From Winslowiella iniecta (lineage in GTDB: Bacteria; Pseudomonadota; Gammaproteobacteria; Enterobacterales; Enterobacteriaceae): a stretch of DNA of 50,727 bases. The position numbers were made by a program, and so were the translations under genes. Below, piece by piece: positions 27,171 through 38,370 of this stretch (positions are counted from its first letter, which is position 1; the number at the start of each line of letters is the position of its first letter). The notes under the pieces are model-generated. The model had not been told where the DNA came from. It did no database searches and saw nothing but the letters and a program-made list of their open reading frames with translations. Location: positions 44,336 to 95,062 of the forward strand of contig NZ_JRXE01000007.1 in assembly GCF_001267535.1 (NCBI RefSeq), given 5' to 3'.

Positions 27171-27210
27171 GTACCTTCCGTTAACGGACGGATCAGTAAG
27201 GTAATCAGGT

Positions 27211-28137
27211 ATGTCCGAGCAGTTTCTCTATTTCCTGCAACAAATGTTCAACGGTGTTACGTTGGGCAGCACCTACGCGCTGATCGCCATTGGTTACACC
27301 ATGGTGTACGGCATTATTGGCATGATCAACTTTGCCCACGGCGAAGTGTATATGATCGGCAGCTATGTCTCTTTTATCGTGATTGCCGCCCTGATGATGA
27401 TGGGCATTGATGTTGGCTGGATGCTGATTGCCGGTGGTTTCATTATGGCGATTGTGATTGCCAGCGCTTACGGCTGGAGTATCGAACGCGTGGCTTATCG
27501 CCCGGTGCGATCGTCAAAACGTCTGATCGCGCTGATCTCCGCCATCGGGATGTCGATCTTCCTGCAAAACTACGTCAGCCTGACGCAAGGTTCACGCGAT
27601 CTGGCGTTGCCGAGCCTGATCACCGGTCAGTGGACGCTGGGTGAAAGCAACGGCTTTGCCGCCACCCTCTCCACCATGCAGATTGTTATCTGGTCGGTAA
27701 CTTTCCTTGCGATGCTGGCACTGACGCTGTTTATCCGCTATTCGCGTATGGGCCGCGCCTGCCGTGCCTGTGCCGAAGACCTGAAAATGGCGAGCCTGCT
27801 GGGGATTAACACCGACCGCGTGATTTCACTGACCTTTGTAATTGGTGCGGCGATGGCGGCAGTGGCGGGCGTATTGCTCGGCCAGTTCTACGGCGTGATT
27901 AACCCTTACATTGGCTTTATGGCCGGAATGAAGGCCTTTACCGCGGCGGTTCTGGGCGGCATCGGCAGTATTCCTGGCGCAATGATCGGCGGCCTGATCC
28001 TCGGCATTGCTGAAGCGCTGACCTCGGCCTATTTCAGTACAGAATATAAAGATGTGGTCTCCTTCGCGCTGTTGATCGTGGTGCTGCTGGTGATGCCTAC
28101 CGGAATCCTTGGTCGTCCGGAGGTAGAAAAAGTATGA
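27211..28137 (+). CDS. livH: Branched-chain amino acid ABC permease LivH
   Basis: Inner-membrane permease, 308 residues (same as E. coli), about eight helices. Family start [41 protein letters not shown], and the ATPase-contact segment [16 protein letters not shown]. Pairs with LivM. Its last codons overlap livM by 4 bp (ATGA). Confidence 0.97.
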   Translation: MSEQFLYFLQQMFNGVTLGSTYALIAIGYTMVYGIIGMINFAHGEVYMIGSYVSFIVIAALMMMGIDVGWMLIAGGFIMAIVIASAYGWSIERVAYRPVRSSKRLIALISAIGMSIFLQNYVSLTQGSRDLALPSLITGQWTLGESNGFAATLSTMQIVIWSVTFLAMLALTLFIRYSRMGRACRACAEDLKMASLLGINTDRVISLTFVIGAAMAAVAGVLLGQFYGVINPYIGFMAGMKAFTAAVLGGIGSIPGAMIGGLILGIAEALTSAYFSTEYKDVVSFALLIVVLLVMPTGILGRPEVEKV

Positions 28138-29408
28138 AACAGCTTAATCTGGTTAACGCCATTGTGTCGGCGTTGATGCTGCTGATTCTGGCCTCCTTCT
28201 TTATGGGGATGCGCCTGAACCTTGACGGCACGCAGCTGGTGGTGAATAACGCCGGTAGCGTGCGCTGGAACTGGATCGCCGTCGGTTGTGCGGTGGTGTT
28301 TTTCTTCCAGCTATTGCGTCCGATGTTTCAGAGCGGCCTGAAAAAAATTTCCGGCCCGGCTTTTGTCTTACCGAGCTTTGACGGCACCACGACGCCGCAG
28401 AAACTGCTGGCGGCGGCGCTGATTATTGCGGCGGTAGTCTGGCCGTTTTTCGTCTCGCGCGGCACGGTGGATATCGCCACCCTGACGCTGATCTACGTGA
28501 TGCTGGGTCTCGGTCTTAACGTGGTGGTCGGTTTATCCGGCCTGCTGGTACTCGGCTACGGCGGTTTCTATGCGATTGGCGCTTATACCTTTGCGCTGCT
28601 GAATCAACATTTCGGCCTCGGCTTCTGGCAGTGTCTGCCGCTGGCGGGTCTGGTCTCGGCGATGTTCGGCCTGCTGCTGGGCTTTCCGGTATTGCGCCTG
28701 CGCGGCGACTATCTGGCGATTGTGACCCTCGGCTTCGGCGAAATCGTGCGTATTCTGCTGCTGAATAACACCGAAATCACCGGTGGGCCGAATGGCATCA
28801 GCCAGATCCCGAAACCGACCTTCTTCGGGCTTGAGTTTAACCGCAGCGTGCGCGACGGTGGCTGGGATACCTTCCATAATTTCTTTGGTCTGAAATATGA
28901 CCCGGGTGACCGCATTATCTTCCTTTATCTGGTGGCGATACTGCTGGTGGTGCTGACGCTGTTTGTTATCAATCGCTTGCTGCGTATGCCGCTGGGGCGA
29001 GCGTGGGAAGCGCTGCGTGAAGATGAAATCGCCTGTCGTTCGCTGGGTTTAAGTCCGCGTCGTATCAAGCTGACCGCCTTCACCATCAGTGCGGCCTTTG
29101 CCGGTTTTGCCGGTACGCTGTTTGCCGCGCGTCAGGGCTTTGTCAGCCCGGAATCCTTTACCTTTGCCGAGTCGGCGTTTGTGCTGGCGATTGTGGTGCT
29201 GGGCGGTATGGGGTCGCAGTTTGCGGTGATCCTCGCGGCAATTCTGCTGGTGGTTTCCCGTGAACTGATGCGTGATCTGAATGAATACAGCATGTTAGTG
29301 CTGGGTGGCTTGATGGTGCTGATGATGATCTGGCGTCCGCAAGGATTGTTACCGATGCAGCGCCCGCAGTTGAAGTTAAAGCGTGACGGGAAAGGAGAGC
29401 AGGCATGA
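28134..29408 (+). CDS. livM: Branched-chain amino acid ABC permease LivM
   Basis: Second permease, 424 residues, with an extra N-terminal hydrophobic part before the conserved core ([72 protein letters not shown]). Length as in E. coli LivM. ATGA-type overlaps on both sides (livH and livG). Confidence 0.97.
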   Translation: MKQLNLVNAIVSALMLLILASFFMGMRLNLDGTQLVVNNAGSVRWNWIAVGCAVVFFFQLLRPMFQSGLKKISGPAFVLPSFDGTTTPQKLLAAALIIAAVVWPFFVSRGTVDIATLTLIYVMLGLGLNVVVGLSGLLVLGYGGFYAIGAYTFALLNQHFGLGFWQCLPLAGLVSAMFGLLLGFPVLRLRGDYLAIVTLGFGEIVRILLLNNTEITGGPNGISQIPKPTFFGLEFNRSVRDGGWDTFHNFFGLKYDPGDRIIFLYLVAILLVVLTLFVINRLLRMPLGRAWEALREDEIACRSLGLSPRRIKLTAFTISAAFAGFAGTLFAARQGFVSPESFTFAESAFVLAIVVLGGMGSQFAVILAAILLVVSRELMRDLNEYSMLVLGGLMVLMMIWRPQGLLPMQRPQLKLKRDGKGEQA

Positions 29409-30172
29409 GTCAGCCTTTGTTAGCGGTAGATGGCCTGATGATGCGCTTTGGCGGCCTGCTGGCGGTCAACAATGTAAAACTTGAGCTGCACCCGCAAGAA
29501 ATTGTCTCGCTGATTGGCCCGAACGGCGCGGGGAAAACCACGGTATTTAACTGCCTGACCGGTTTTTATCGTCCGACGGGCGGCACCATCAAACTGCGTG
29601 ACCAGCATCTCGAAGGCTTGCCGGGGCAGAAAATTGCCCGGATGGGCATCGTGCGAACTTTCCAGCATGTGCGATTGTTCCGCGAAATGACGGTGATTGA
29701 GAATCTGCTGGTGGCGCAGCATCAGCATCTGAAAAGCGGCGTGTTTGCCGGATTGCTGAAAACCCCGGCATTTCGTAACAGCGAAAGTGAAGCGCTGGAT
29801 CGCGCCGCGACCTGGCTGAAGCGCGTGGGATTGCTGGAGATGGCGAACCGCCAGGCGGGGAATCTGGCCTACGGCCAGCAGCGTCGGCTGGAGATCGCCC
29901 GCTGCATGGTGACGCGGCCGGAAATTCTGATGCTGGATGAACCGGCGGCCGGACTGAATCCGCGTGAAACCCATGAGCTGGATGAGCTGATTGCCGAACT
30001 GCGTGGTCAGCATCAGGTCTCGGTGCTGTTAATTGAACATGATATGAAGCTGGTGATGGGAATTTCCGACCGTATTTACGTGGTGAATCAGGGAACGCCG
30101 CTGGCGAATGGCAAACCGGAAGAGATCCGCAATAACCCGGATGTTATCCGCGCATATTTAGGTGAGGCGTAA
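29405..30172 (+). CDS. livG: Branched-chain amino acid ABC ATPase LivG
   Basis: ATP-binding subunit, 255 residues: Walker [13 protein letters not shown], signature [15 protein letters not shown] (the variant typical of LivG), Walker [14 protein letters not shown] and switch [21 protein letters not shown]. Works as a heterodimer with LivF under LivH/LivM. Confidence 0.97.
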   Translation: MSQPLLAVDGLMMRFGGLLAVNNVKLELHPQEIVSLIGPNGAGKTTVFNCLTGFYRPTGGTIKLRDQHLEGLPGQKIARMGIVRTFQHVRLFREMTVIENLLVAQHQHLKSGVFAGLLKTPAFRNSESEALDRAATWLKRVGLLEMANRQAGNLAYGQQRRLEIARCMVTRPEILMLDEPAAGLNPRETHELDELIAELRGQHQVSVLLIEHDMKLVMGISDRIYVVNQGTPLANGKPEEIRNNPDVIRAYLGEA

Positions 30173-30173
30173 A

Positions 30174-30887
30174 ATGGCGAACCCGATTTTAACTCTGAAT
30201 AACGTCAGTGCGCATTATGGCAAAATCCAGGCGCTGCACGGGGTGAGTCTGCATATTAATCAGGGAGAAATTGTCACCCTGATTGGTGCTAATGGCGCGG
30301 GGAAAACCACGCTGCTCGGTACGCTGTGCGGTGAACCGCGTGCTACCGAGGGTTCCATCACTTTCGACGGTAAAATCATTACCGACTGGCAAACCGCACG
30401 CATTATGCGCGAGGCTATTGCGATTGTGCCGGAAGGTCGTCGGGTGTTTTCGCGTATGACGGTGGATGAGAACCTGGCGATGGGCGGATTTTTCGCTGAG
30501 CGGCAGCAATATCAGCAGCGTATTCAACGCGTTTACGAGCTGTTTCCTCGCTTACTGGAGCGCCGTGTGCAGCGGGCAGGAACCATGTCTGGCGGCGAGC
30601 AGCAGATGCTGGCGATTGGTCGTGCGCTGATGAGTCAGCCGCGTTTGCTGCTGCTGGATGAGCCATCGCTTGGGCTGGCCCCGATTATCATTCAGCAGAT
30701 TTTCGACACCATTGAGCAGCTGCGAAAGGAGGGGATGACGATCTTCCTGGTCGAGCAAAACGCCAATCAGGCGCTGAAGCTGGCTGACCGTGGCTATGTG
30801 CTGGAAAACGGTCATGTGGTGCTGGAAGACAGCGGCGAAGCGCTACTGGCTAACGAAGCCGTGCGAAGTGCTTATCTGGGCGGGTAA
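30174..30887 (+). CDS. livF: Branched-chain amino acid ABC ATPase LivF
   Basis: Second ATPase, 237 residues as in E. coli: Walker A GANGAGKTTLLG, IVPEGRRVFSRMTVDENLAMGGF, signature MSGGEQQMLAIGRALM, Walker B LLLLDEPSLGLAP. The ATG at 30174 follows GGTGAGG inside livG and lies one base after its stop; the frame is open four codons upstream but not supported. Last gene of the operon. Confidence 0.97.
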   Translation: MANPILTLNNVSAHYGKIQALHGVSLHINQGEIVTLIGANGAGKTTLLGTLCGEPRATEGSITFDGKIITDWQTARIMREAIAIVPEGRRVFSRMTVDENLAMGGFFAERQQYQQRIQRVYELFPRLLERRVQRAGTMSGGEQQMLAIGRALMSQPRLLLLDEPSLGLAPIIIQQIFDTIEQLRKEGMTIFLVEQNANQALKLADRGYVLENGHVVLEDSGEALLANEAVRSAYLGG

Positions 30888-30926
30888 CAGGGGCGTTCTC
30901 GAATAATATCAAACACTTACCCGTAG

Positions 30927-30946
30927 GGGCGGCGTTCTCGCCGCCC
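30927..30946. repeat. GC-rich palindromic repeat, copy 4
   Basis: Perfect GGGCGGCG-TTCT-CGCCGCCC with the CCGTAG flank, after livF. A degenerate half copy (GGGCGTTCTCG) lies just before it at 30891-30901. Confidence 0.75.
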
Positions 30947-30977
30947 GTGCCGGGGGTTGGCACGCGGCATATCATCA

Positions 30978-31005
30978 GCACGGGAGCCGAAAACGGCTCC
31001 CGTGC
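30978..31005. other. Perfect 12-bp-stem hairpin
   Basis: GCACGGGAGCCG-AAAA-CGGCTCCCGTGC between livF and the ugp promoter. Same N4-loop design as the GC-rich repeats but a different stem, and no T-run. Possibly a different repeat family or a transcript-stabilising element of liv. Confidence 0.6.
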
Positions 31006-31048
31006 CAGGATTAGGCGCGCTTTATTCCCGTGTAATCCCGTAACCCGC

Positions 31049-31101
31049 CTGTCACATTGTCGTCATAAGACGTTTATCTCTCTGTCATTTTTGCATGTCA
31101 T
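31049..31101 (+). promoter_or_regulatory. PhoB-binding region (Pho boxes) of ugp
   Basis: CTGTCAC-ATTG-TCGTCAT at 31049-31066, and CTGTCAT at 31082-31088 in phase with it (TGTCA-like cores at 31050, 31061 and 31083, steps of 11 and 22 bp), plus a further ATGTCAT out of phase at 31095-31101. Phosphate-starvation control of ugpB by PhoB is established in E. coli. Confidence 0.7.
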
Positions 31102-31163
31102 GTTACATCCCGAACATAAAATGCGTGAAATCGCGCGTAACAATCATGTCATGGGAAACTGAT

Positions 31164-32483
31164 ATGTCATCCTTCACATTTCGTCATACCGCACTGAGCA
31201 TCGTGCTGGGTTTCGCTTTCACCGGCAACGCGCTGGCCGCAACCGATATCCCATTCTGGCACTCCATGGAAGGTGAATTAGGGAAAGAGGTCGAATCACT
31301 GGCTCAGCGCTTTAACCAGACGCACCCTGATTACAAAATTGTCCCGGTTTATAAGGGCAACTACGAACAGAGTCTTGCCGCCGGTATTGCTGCGGTACGA
31401 ACTGGCCGCGCACCGGCTATTTTGCAGGTGTATGAGGTCGGCACTGCCACCATGATGTCGTCTCAAGCCATCAAGCCAGTGTACGAAGTGTTTAAGGATG
31501 CAGGCATCAGTTTTGATGAGTCACAGTTTGTGCCAACGGTAGCCGGTTACTACACCGATGCCAAAACGGGCAAACTGCTCTCCCAGCCGTTTAACAGCTC
31601 CACGCCGGTGCTGTATTACAACAAAGATGCGTTTAAGAAAGCCGGACTGGACCCGGAGCAGCCACCGAAAACCTGGCAGGATCTGGCCGCTTACAGCGCC
31701 AAACTGCGTGAAGCCGGGATGAAGTGTGGCTACGCCAGCGGCTGGCAGGGCTGGATTCAGATTGAAAACTTCAGCGCCTGGCATGCTCTGCCGGTTGCAA
31801 CACAAAATAACGGCTTCAGTGGTACCGATGCGGTGCTGGAATTTAACAAGCCGGTGCAGGTGCGTCATATTCAGCTGCTGGAAGAGATGAATAAGAAAGG
31901 GACATTCACCTACTTTGGCCGCAAGGATGAGTCTACCGAGAAGTTCTATAACGGAGACTGCGCCATTACCACCGCATCCTCCGGTTCACTGGCCGATATT
32001 CGCCACTACGCCAAATTTAACTACGGCGTCGGCATGATGCCTTACGACGCTACCGTTCCCGATGCGCCGCAGAACGCCATTATCGGCGGTGCCAGCCTGT
32101 GGGTGATGAAAGATAAAGATGCGGCCACCTACAAAGGCGTCGCGGAGTTTATGCAGTTCCTCGCCCAGCCGGAGAATGCCGCCGAATGGCACCAGAAAAC
32201 CGGTTATCTGCCGATCACTACCGCAGCCTATGAGCTGACGCGTAAGCAGGGCTTCTACGATAAAAACCCAGGGGCAGATATCGCTACCCGCCAGATGCTG
32301 AATAAGCCGCCGTTGCCGTTCACCAAAGGGATGCGTTTGGGCAATATGCCGCAGATTCGTACCATTGTGGATGAAGAACTGGAGGGCGTCTGGACCGGTA
32401 AGAAAACGCCGCAGGCCGCGCTGGATACCGCCGTTGAGCGTGGCAACTTGCTGCTGCGCCGCTTTGAGCAGCAAACCAAGTAA
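31164..32483 (+). CDS. ugpB: sn-Glycerol-3-phosphate-binding protein UgpB
   Basis: Periplasmic binding protein for glycerol-3-phosphate and glycerophosphodiesters, 439 residues. Signal peptide ending TGNALA, then [23 protein letters not shown] and [10 protein letters not shown]-type ligand segment ([18 protein letters not shown]); closely follows E. coli UgpB. The frame is open upstream to 31095 through the Pho-box area, but the signal peptide sets the start at 31164. First gene of ugpBAECQ. Confidence 0.96.
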   Translation: MSSFTFRHTALSIVLGFAFTGNALAATDIPFWHSMEGELGKEVESLAQRFNQTHPDYKIVPVYKGNYEQSLAAGIAAVRTGRAPAILQVYEVGTATMMSSQAIKPVYEVFKDAGISFDESQFVPTVAGYYTDAKTGKLLSQPFNSSTPVLYYNKDAFKKAGLDPEQPPKTWQDLAAYSAKLREAGMKCGYASGWQGWIQIENFSAWHALPVATQNNGFSGTDAVLEFNKPVQVRHIQLLEEMNKKGTFTYFGRKDESTEKFYNGDCAITTASSGSLADIRHYAKFNYGVGMMPYDATVPDAPQNAIIGGASLWVMKDKDAATYKGVAEFMQFLAQPENAAEWHQKTGYLPITTAAYELTRKQGFYDKNPGADIATRQMLNKPPLPFTKGMRLGNMPQIRTIVDEELEGVWTGKKTPQAALDTAVERGNLLLRRFEQQTK

Positions 32484-32489
32484 CCGTAC

Positions 32490-32509
32490 GGGCGGCGTGC
32501 GCGCCGCTC
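32490..32509. repeat. GC-rich palindromic repeat, copy 5
   Basis: GGGCGGCG-TGCG-CGCCGCTC with CCGTAC flank, starting 7 bp after the ugpB stop and before ugpA. May set mRNA stability so that the binding protein is made in excess. Confidence 0.7.
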
Positions 32510-32538
32510 GCAACCCTTTCTGATCTCCGAGCTAAACT

Positions 32539-33426
32539 ATGTCCTCAGTTCGTCCCGGTTTTCGCTCCAGCTGGCTGCCGTATCTCCTGGTTCTGCCACA
32601 GCTGCTGATTACCGCCATCTTTTTTATCTGGCCCGCCGGAGAAGCACTGTGGTATTCAGTGCAAAGCGTCGATCCGTTCGGGATGTCCAGCCAGTTTGTC
32701 GGGCTGGAAAACTTTACCCGACTGTTTGACGATCAATATTATCTGGCCTCATTCTGGACCACGCTGATTTTCAGCGGTCTGGTGACTGGCTGTGGCCTGC
32801 TGATCTCGCTGTTTTTCGCCGCACTGGTGGATTATGTGCTGCGGATGAAGGGTTTCTATCAGACGCTGCTGCTGCTGCCTTATGCGGTTGCACCCGCGAT
32901 TGCCGCCGTGCTGTGGATGTTTCTGTTTAACCCTGGCCTTGGTCTGATTACCCATTTCCTTGATCTACTGGGTTATAACTGGAACCATGCGCAGAACAGT
33001 GGTCAGGCGATGTTTCTGGTGGTGCTCGCCTCGGTCTGGCAGCAGATTAGCTACAATTTTCTGTTCTTCTTTGCCGCCTTACAATCGATTCCGCGTTCGC
33101 TGGTTGAAGCGGCGGCGATTGATGGTGCTGGCCCGGTGCGTCGCTTCTTCTATTTGTCGCTGCCGCTGATCGCCCCGGTGAGCTTCTTCCTGCTGGTGGT
33201 TAATCTGGTTTACGCCTTCTTTGATACCTTCCCGGTTATTGATGCCGCCACCGGCGGTGGGCCGATGCAGTCGACCACCACTCTGATCTATAAAATTTAT
33301 CGCGAAGGCTTTGCCGGACTCGATCTCTCCGCTTCGGCCGCGCAGTCAGTGGTGCTGATGTTGTTAGTGATTGGCCTGACGGTGATTCAGTTCCGTTATG
33401 TCGAGCGAAAGGTGCGCTACCAATGA
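32539..33426 (+). CDS. ugpA: Glycerol-3-phosphate ABC permease UgpA
   Basis: Inner-membrane permease, 295 residues, six helices. Family motifs [20 protein letters not shown] and the EAA loop [24 protein letters not shown]. Same length as E. coli UgpA. Overlaps ugpE by 4 bp (ATGA). The ribosome site is weak, consistent with lower expression than ugpB. Confidence 0.96.
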   Translation: MSSVRPGFRSSWLPYLLVLPQLLITAIFFIWPAGEALWYSVQSVDPFGMSSQFVGLENFTRLFDDQYYLASFWTTLIFSGLVTGCGLLISLFFAALVDYVLRMKGFYQTLLLLPYAVAPAIAAVLWMFLFNPGLGLITHFLDLLGYNWNHAQNSGQAMFLVVLASVWQQISYNFLFFFAALQSIPRSLVEAAAIDGAGPVRRFFYLSLPLIAPVSFFLLVVNLVYAFFDTFPVIDAATGGGPMQSTTTLIYKIYREGFAGLDLSASAAQSVVLMLLVIGLTVIQFRYVERKVRYQ

Positions 33427-34268
33427 TTGAGAATCGACGCGGGCTGACGATTTTCAGCCATATCATGCTGGTTCTCGGCATTCTGACCATTCTGTTTCCG
33501 CTGTATGTGGCGTTTGTCACCGCCACGCTGGATAACGTGCAGGTTTATCAGGTGCCGATGACGCTGATTCCCGGCACCCATTTATGGGAAAACATTCGCA
33601 CCATCTGGCAGGAAGGCGTCAGCAGTAACAGTGCGCCAGTCAGCATCCTGTTGCTGAACAGCACCATTATGGCGCTCGGCATTACCGTTGGAAAAATCAG
33701 CGTCTCGATCCTCTCGGCTTTTGCGCTGGTGTGGTTTCGCTTTCCGCTGCGTAATCTCTGTTTCTGGCTGATTTTTATCACCCTGATGCTGCCGGTTGAA
33801 GTGCGTATTTTCCCGACGGTGGAAGTCATCGCCAACCTGCAACTGCTGGACAGTTACACCGGCCTGACGTTACCGCTGATGGCCTCGGCCACCGCGACCT
33901 TCCTGTTCCGACAGTTCTTTATGTCATTACCCGATGAACTGATTGAGGCGGCGCGGATTGATGGTGCCAGCGCAATGCGCTTCTTCTGGGACATTGTATT
34001 ACCGCTGTCGAAAACCAATCTGGCGGCGCTGTTTGTTATCACCTTTATCTACGGCTGGAACCAGTATCTCTGGCCGATTCTGGTCACCAGTGACAGCAGT
34101 ATGGGCACCGCGGTGGCGGGAATCAGAACCATGATTTCCAGTGGTGATGGATCAACGCAGTGGAACCTGGTAATGGCTGCGATGTTAATGACGTTGATGC
34201 CACCGGTGGTGGTGGTAATGGTAATGCAGCGCGCCTTTGTGCGTGGTCTGGTTGAGAGTGAGAAATAG
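33423..34268 (+). CDS. ugpE: Glycerol-3-phosphate ABC permease UgpE
   Basis: Partner permease, 281 residues, six helices, EAA loop [25 protein letters not shown], and [13 protein letters not shown]. Length as in E. coli. Starts in the ugpA stop (ATGA) and ends 3 bp before ugpC. Confidence 0.96.
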   Translation: MIENRRGLTIFSHIMLVLGILTILFPLYVAFVTATLDNVQVYQVPMTLIPGTHLWENIRTIWQEGVSSNSAPVSILLLNSTIMALGITVGKISVSILSAFALVWFRFPLRNLCFWLIFITLMLPVEVRIFPTVEVIANLQLLDSYTGLTLPLMASATATFLFRQFFMSLPDELIEAARIDGASAMRFFWDIVLPLSKTNLAALFVITFIYGWNQYLWPILVTSDSSMGTAVAGIRTMISSGDGSTQWNLVMAAMLMTLMPPVVVVMVMQRAFVRGLVESEK

Positions 34269-34271
34269 CAG

Positions 34272-35345
34272 ATGGCAGGCGTAAAACTTCAGGCGGTGAC
34301 CAAATCTTACGATGGCAAAAATGCGGTGATCAAGCCGCTGGATGTCACGGTGAACGACGGCGAATTTATGGTGATGGTCGGGCCATCCGGCTGCGGTAAA
34401 TCGACGTTATTGCGTATGGTGGCCGGACTCGAACGCGTCACCTCCGGCGATATCTATATTGATACTCAGCGCGTCACCGAGATGGAGCCGAAGGATCGCG
34501 GCATCGCGATGGTGTTTCAGAACTACGCGCTCTATCCGCATATGACGGTGGAAGAGAATATTGCCTGGGGGCTGAAAATTCGCGGCATGGGCAAAGAGCA
34601 GATTCGTCTGCGGGTGCTGGAAGCGGCGCGCAGCCTCGAACTGGATGCGCTGCTGCAACGCCGTCCGCGCGAGCTTTCCGGCGGTCAGCGCCAGCGCGTG
34701 GCGATGGGACGGGCGATTGTCCGTGAACCGGCGGTATTCTTATTTGATGAGCCGCTGTCTAACCTCGATGCGCGCCTGCGGGTGCAGATGCGCCTTGAGC
34801 TGCAACAGCTGCACCGTCGCCTGAATACCACCAGTTTATATGTCACGCACGATCAGGTTGAGGCGATGACGCTGGCGCAGCGGGTGATGGTAATGAATAA
34901 AGGCGTGGTCGAGCAGCTCGGCACGCCGGTTGAAGTCTATGAGCGGCCGGCGACGCGCTTTGTCGCCAGCTTTATTGGTGCGCCGTCAATGAATCTGCTG
35001 GAAGGTAGCGTCAGCAGAGACGGCTCGCGCTTTGAGCTGTCACCGGGATTTGCGTTGCCACTGACCGAGGCGAGACCGAAATGGGCCAACCGATCCTTGA
35101 CGCTGGGCGTGCGCCCGGAGCATATTCAGCTGTCGACGCCTGAAGCCGGCGGCATCCCGCTGGTGGTTGAAACCCTGGAGATGCTGGGTGCAGACAACCT
35201 GGCGCACGGCAAATGGGGCGGCAATAATGTCGTTGCCCGCCTGTCGCATACTGAGCGACCGGCGATGGGGGAGACCCTGTGGCTGCATCTGCCGGCTCAC
35301 GCGCTACACTTTTTCGATTCGACTACGGGAATGCGTCTGGAATGA
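34272..35345 (+). CDS. ugpC: Glycerol-3-phosphate ABC ATPase UgpC
   Basis: MalK-type ATPase, 357 residues: Walker [29 protein letters not shown], signature [15 protein letters not shown], Walker [13 protein letters not shown], and a C-terminal OB-type regulatory domain ([10 protein letters not shown]). The stop overlaps ugpQ as ATGA. Confidence 0.96.
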   Translation: MAGVKLQAVTKSYDGKNAVIKPLDVTVNDGEFMVMVGPSGCGKSTLLRMVAGLERVTSGDIYIDTQRVTEMEPKDRGIAMVFQNYALYPHMTVEENIAWGLKIRGMGKEQIRLRVLEAARSLELDALLQRRPRELSGGQRQRVAMGRAIVREPAVFLFDEPLSNLDARLRVQMRLELQQLHRRLNTTSLYVTHDQVEAMTLAQRVMVMNKGVVEQLGTPVEVYERPATRFVASFIGAPSMNLLEGSVSRDGSRFELSPGFALPLTEARPKWANRSLTLGVRPEHIQLSTPEAGGIPLVVETLEMLGADNLAHGKWGGNNVVARLSHTERPAMGETLWLHLPAHALHFFDSTTGMRLE

Positions 35346-36085
35346 TAACTACAGCATGGCCTTATCCGACCATTGTCGCCCATCGCGGCGGCGGAAAACT
35401 GGCACCGGAAAATACGCTGGCAGCGATTGATGTCGGGGCGAAATATGGTCATACCATGATTGAATTTGATGCCAAATTGTCGCAGGACCAGCAGATTTTT
35501 CTGCTGCACGACGACACGCTGGATCGTACCAGTAACGGCTGGGGCGTGGCCGGTGAACTGTCGTGGGATAAGTTGCAGCAGCTGGATGCGGGAAGCTGGT
35601 TCAGCAATCAGTTTCAGCATGAACCGCTGCCACTGCTGAGCGACGTGGCGCAGCGCTGTGCGCAACACGGCATGATGGCGAATATCGAAATTAAACCGAC
35701 CCGCGGAACCGAACGGGAAACCGGCGCGACAGTGGCGCTGGCGGCACGCGAACTGTGGCATGGACAGACTGCGCCATTGCTGTCGTCATTTTCTTATGAT
35801 GCGCTGGACGCAGCGATGCAGGCTGCGCCTGAGCTGCCACGCGGTTTATTGCTGGATGAGTGGGATGATAACTGGCAGCAGATGACTGACGGACTGGCCT
35901 GCACCTCGATTCATCTTAATTATAAATTACTTACCCCTGAGCGCACGGCGGCGCTGAAAGCCGCCGGGCTGCGTATCCTGGTGTATACCGTTAATCAGCC
36001 GCAGCGGGCGCGTGAGCTGCTGAGCTGGGGCGTCGATGCCATCTGTACCGACCGCATCGACACCCTCGGGCCGGACTTCGTTTAA
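35342..36085 (+). CDS. ugpQ: Glycerophosphodiester phosphodiesterase UgpQ
   Basis: Cytosolic enzyme that splits glycerophosphodiesters imported by Ugp into glycerol-3-phosphate and alcohol. At 247 residues it has the E. coli length; GDPD motifs [51 protein letters not shown], and [10 protein letters not shown] at the end. The ATG at 35342 overlaps the ugpC stop; the frame continues upstream inside ugpC but without a start site. The last 4 bp overlap convergent yhhA. Confidence 0.96.
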   Translation: MITTAWPYPTIVAHRGGGKLAPENTLAAIDVGAKYGHTMIEFDAKLSQDQQIFLLHDDTLDRTSNGWGVAGELSWDKLQQLDAGSWFSNQFQHEPLPLLSDVAQRCAQHGMMANIEIKPTRGTERETGATVALAARELWHGQTAPLLSSFSYDALDAAMQAAPELPRGLLLDEWDDNWQQMTDGLACTSIHLNYKLLTPERTAALKAAGLRILVYTVNQPQRARELLSWGVDAICTDRIDTLGPDFV

Positions 36086-36363
36086 GGCGTCTGCTTAGTG
36101 TTATTGCCCGGCTGCGACTGAATCACGCGCTGCTGGGCACTGTCCCGCTGCTCCTGCATTTTACGCTGGGTATCCTGACTCTGACGCTGTTGATCCTGCT
36201 TCAGTTTTAGCTGTTGCTGCTGTTGCTGAGTTTTCATCTGCTGCTGCATGCGTTGCTGGCTCGGGTTATAGCCCGGCTGCTGCTGAGTCGTGTTATTGTT
36301 TAGCGTATTGGCCATCCCGCTCAGCGGAACCAGCGCAGCAAAAATCATTAACCATCTTTTCAT
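36082..36363 (-). CDS. yhhA: DUF2756 secreted Gln-rich protein YhhA
   Basis: A 93-residue protein with a signal peptide ([18 protein letters not shown]) followed by a Gln-rich, low-complexity helix-prone chain ([19 protein letters not shown]). Matches YhhA in type, size and place between ugpQ and ggt. GGAGG lies upstream of the ATG. Function unknown; likely periplasmic. It overlaps ugpQ tail to tail by 4 bp. Confidence 0.9.
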   Translation of the reverse strand: MKRWLMIFAALVPLSGMANTLNNNTTQQQPGYNPSQQRMQQQMKTQQQQQQLKLKQDQQRQSQDTQRKMQEQRDSAQQRVIQSQPGNNTKQTP

Positions 36364-36585
36364 CGTTGTTGTTCCTCCATCAGGCTGGCGACGGATGCTG
36401 TGTGTTTTGCCGGTCAGGCAGAAATCCGCCAGAACCTGTTGTCGCCTCGTACAAGTCTAACGCACCCCACAGTTTCTGAATTCAGGAGTGATCCGAATTT
36501 GACTTTGCATTGGCCTTTTTGCTTATCTGGTACTGACTTACCAGATGTAAAACCATTGTAAACAATCATAAAAAGGTGTGGCAGG

Positions 36586-38334
36586 ATGATCAAAACCGGC
36601 AATATGCGACGCGTTTCCTGGTCGCTGATGGTATGTTTTTGTTTCTGGCAGGGTGCTAATGCGGCACAACCCGCTCCTCCGGTCTCTTACGGTGTCGATG
36701 CAGATACCTTTCATCCGGTAAAAGATCGGCACGGGATGGTGGCCTCGGTGGATGCGATGGCGACGCAGGTTGGCGTCGATATTCTGAAGCAGGGCGGTAA
36801 TGCGGTCGACGCGGCGGTCGCGGTCGGTTTCGCGCTGGCGGTGACGCACCCGCAGGCCGGTAATATTGGCGGCGGCGGTTTTATGCTGCTGCGCACCGCC
36901 TCAGGCCGCACCACCTCGATTGATTTCCGTGAAATGGCACCGGTTAAAGCCAGCCGGAATATGTTTCTTGATGCGCAGGGCAACGCCGACAGCAAATTAT
37001 CCCTCACGTCCCATCTCGCCTCCGGCACGCCGGGCACCGTGGCTGGTTTTGCCTTAGCGGCGCAGAAATACGGCACGCTGCCCCTTAGCCGTTTGCTGCA
37101 ACCCGCCATTGAGCTGGCGCGCAACGGCATTGTGGTTAACGATTCACTGGCGGACGACCTGAAAACCTACGGCACTGAAGTGCTGGTTAATCACCCCAAC
37201 AGCAAAGCGATCTTCTTCAAAGCCGACGGCACGCCTTATCAGAAAGGTGAACGCCTGGTGCAGCGTAATCTGGCACATAGCCTGACGCTGATTGCGAAAG
37301 AGGGGCCGGACGCCTTTTATAAGGGCGCAATTGCTGACGATATTGCTGGTGAAATGGCTCAGCATGGTGGACTGATCAGCAAGGCCGATCTGGCGGCTTA
37401 TCGCGCGGTGGAACGTCAGCCGATCAGCGGCAGCTATCGTGGCTACGAGGTGTTTTCGATGCCACCACCGTCATCCGGTGGTATTCATATTGTACAAATC
37501 CTGAATATCCTCGAAAACTTTGATCTGGCGAAAATGGGTTTTGGCAGCGCGGATGCTATCCAGGTGATGGCGGAAGCGGAAAAATATGCCTATGCTGACC
37601 GTTCTGAATATCTTGGCGATCCGGAGTTTGTCAAAGTGCCGTGGCAGGCACTGACCAGTAAAGCCTACGCCAAAACACTGGCAAATCAGATTGATGTGGC
37701 GAAGGCGCGTCCGTCGGCGGAAATCAAACCCGGTAATCTCGCGCCTTACGAAAGTAATCAAACCACTCACTTCTCGGTGGTGGATAAAGACGGCAACGCG
37801 GTGGCGGTGACTTATACCCTTAATACCAACTTCGGGAGCGGTATTGTGGCGGGTAACAGCGGCATTCTGCTGAATAACCAGATGGATGACTTTTCTGCCA
37901 AGCCGGGAACGCCCAATGTTTACGGCCTGGTCGGCGGAGAAGCCAATGCGGTCCAGCCTTATAAGCGTCCGCTCTCTTCCATGTCGCCAACCATTATTGC
38001 CAAAGATGGCAAAACCTGGTTAGTGACCGGCAGTCCGGGCGGCAGTCGGATTATCACGACGGTGCTGCAAATGGTGGTTAACAGCATCGATTTCGGCATG
38101 AACGTCGCCGAAGCGACCAATGCGCCACGTTTCCATCATCAGTGGTTACCGGATCAGCTGCGCGTTGAGAAAGGCTTTAGCCCGGATACCCTGCGACTGC
38201 TGGAAAGTAAAGGGCAGCATGTGAAAGTGCAGCCGGCGATGGGCAGCACGCAGAGCATTATGATTGGGCCGGATGGCATGTTATACGGTGCATCCGATCC
38301 ACGTTCGGTGGATGATTTAACCGCCGGTTATTGA
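36586..38334 (+). CDS. ggt: Gamma-glutamyltranspeptidase Ggt
   Basis: Periplasmic enzyme that cleaves or transfers the gamma-glutamyl group of glutathione. The 582-residue precursor has signal peptide ending QGANA, the large-subunit pattern GMVASVDAMATQVGVDILKQGGNAVDAAVA and GGGFMLL, and self-cleavage before Thr393 (SNQ/TTHFSVVDKDGNAVAVTYTLN), whose Thr is the catalytic nucleophile. SPGGSRIITTVLQ near the C-terminus is also standard. An in-frame ATG at 36604 is an alternative start; both keep the signal peptide. Confidence 0.97.
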   Translation: MIKTGNMRRVSWSLMVCFCFWQGANAAQPAPPVSYGVDADTFHPVKDRHGMVASVDAMATQVGVDILKQGGNAVDAAVAVGFALAVTHPQAGNIGGGGFMLLRTASGRTTSIDFREMAPVKASRNMFLDAQGNADSKLSLTSHLASGTPGTVAGFALAAQKYGTLPLSRLLQPAIELARNGIVVNDSLADDLKTYGTEVLVNHPNSKAIFFKADGTPYQKGERLVQRNLAHSLTLIAKEGPDAFYKGAIADDIAGEMAQHGGLISKADLAAYRAVERQPISGSYRGYEVFSMPPPSSGGIHIVQILNILENFDLAKMGFGSADAIQVMAEAEKYAYADRSEYLGDPEFVKVPWQALTSKAYAKTLANQIDVAKARPSAEIKPGNLAPYESNQTTHFSVVDKDGNAVAVTYTLNTNFGSGIVAGNSGILLNNQMDDFSAKPGTPNVYGLVGGEANAVQPYKRPLSSMSPTIIAKDGKTWLVTGSPGGSRIITTVLQMVVNSIDFGMNVAEATNAPRFHHQWLPDQLRVEKGFSPDTLRLLESKGQHVKVQPAMGSTQSIMIGPDGMLYGASDPRSVDDLTAGY

Positions 38335-38342
38335 GTTAAATC

Positions 38343-38362
38343 GGGCGACGTTCTCGCCGCCC
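38343..38362. repeat. GC-rich palindromic repeat, copy 6
   Basis: GGGCGACG-TTCT-CGCCGCCC, one mismatch in the stem, between convergent ggt and yhhY. Confidence 0.7.
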
Positions 38363-38370
38363 GTTCAATG

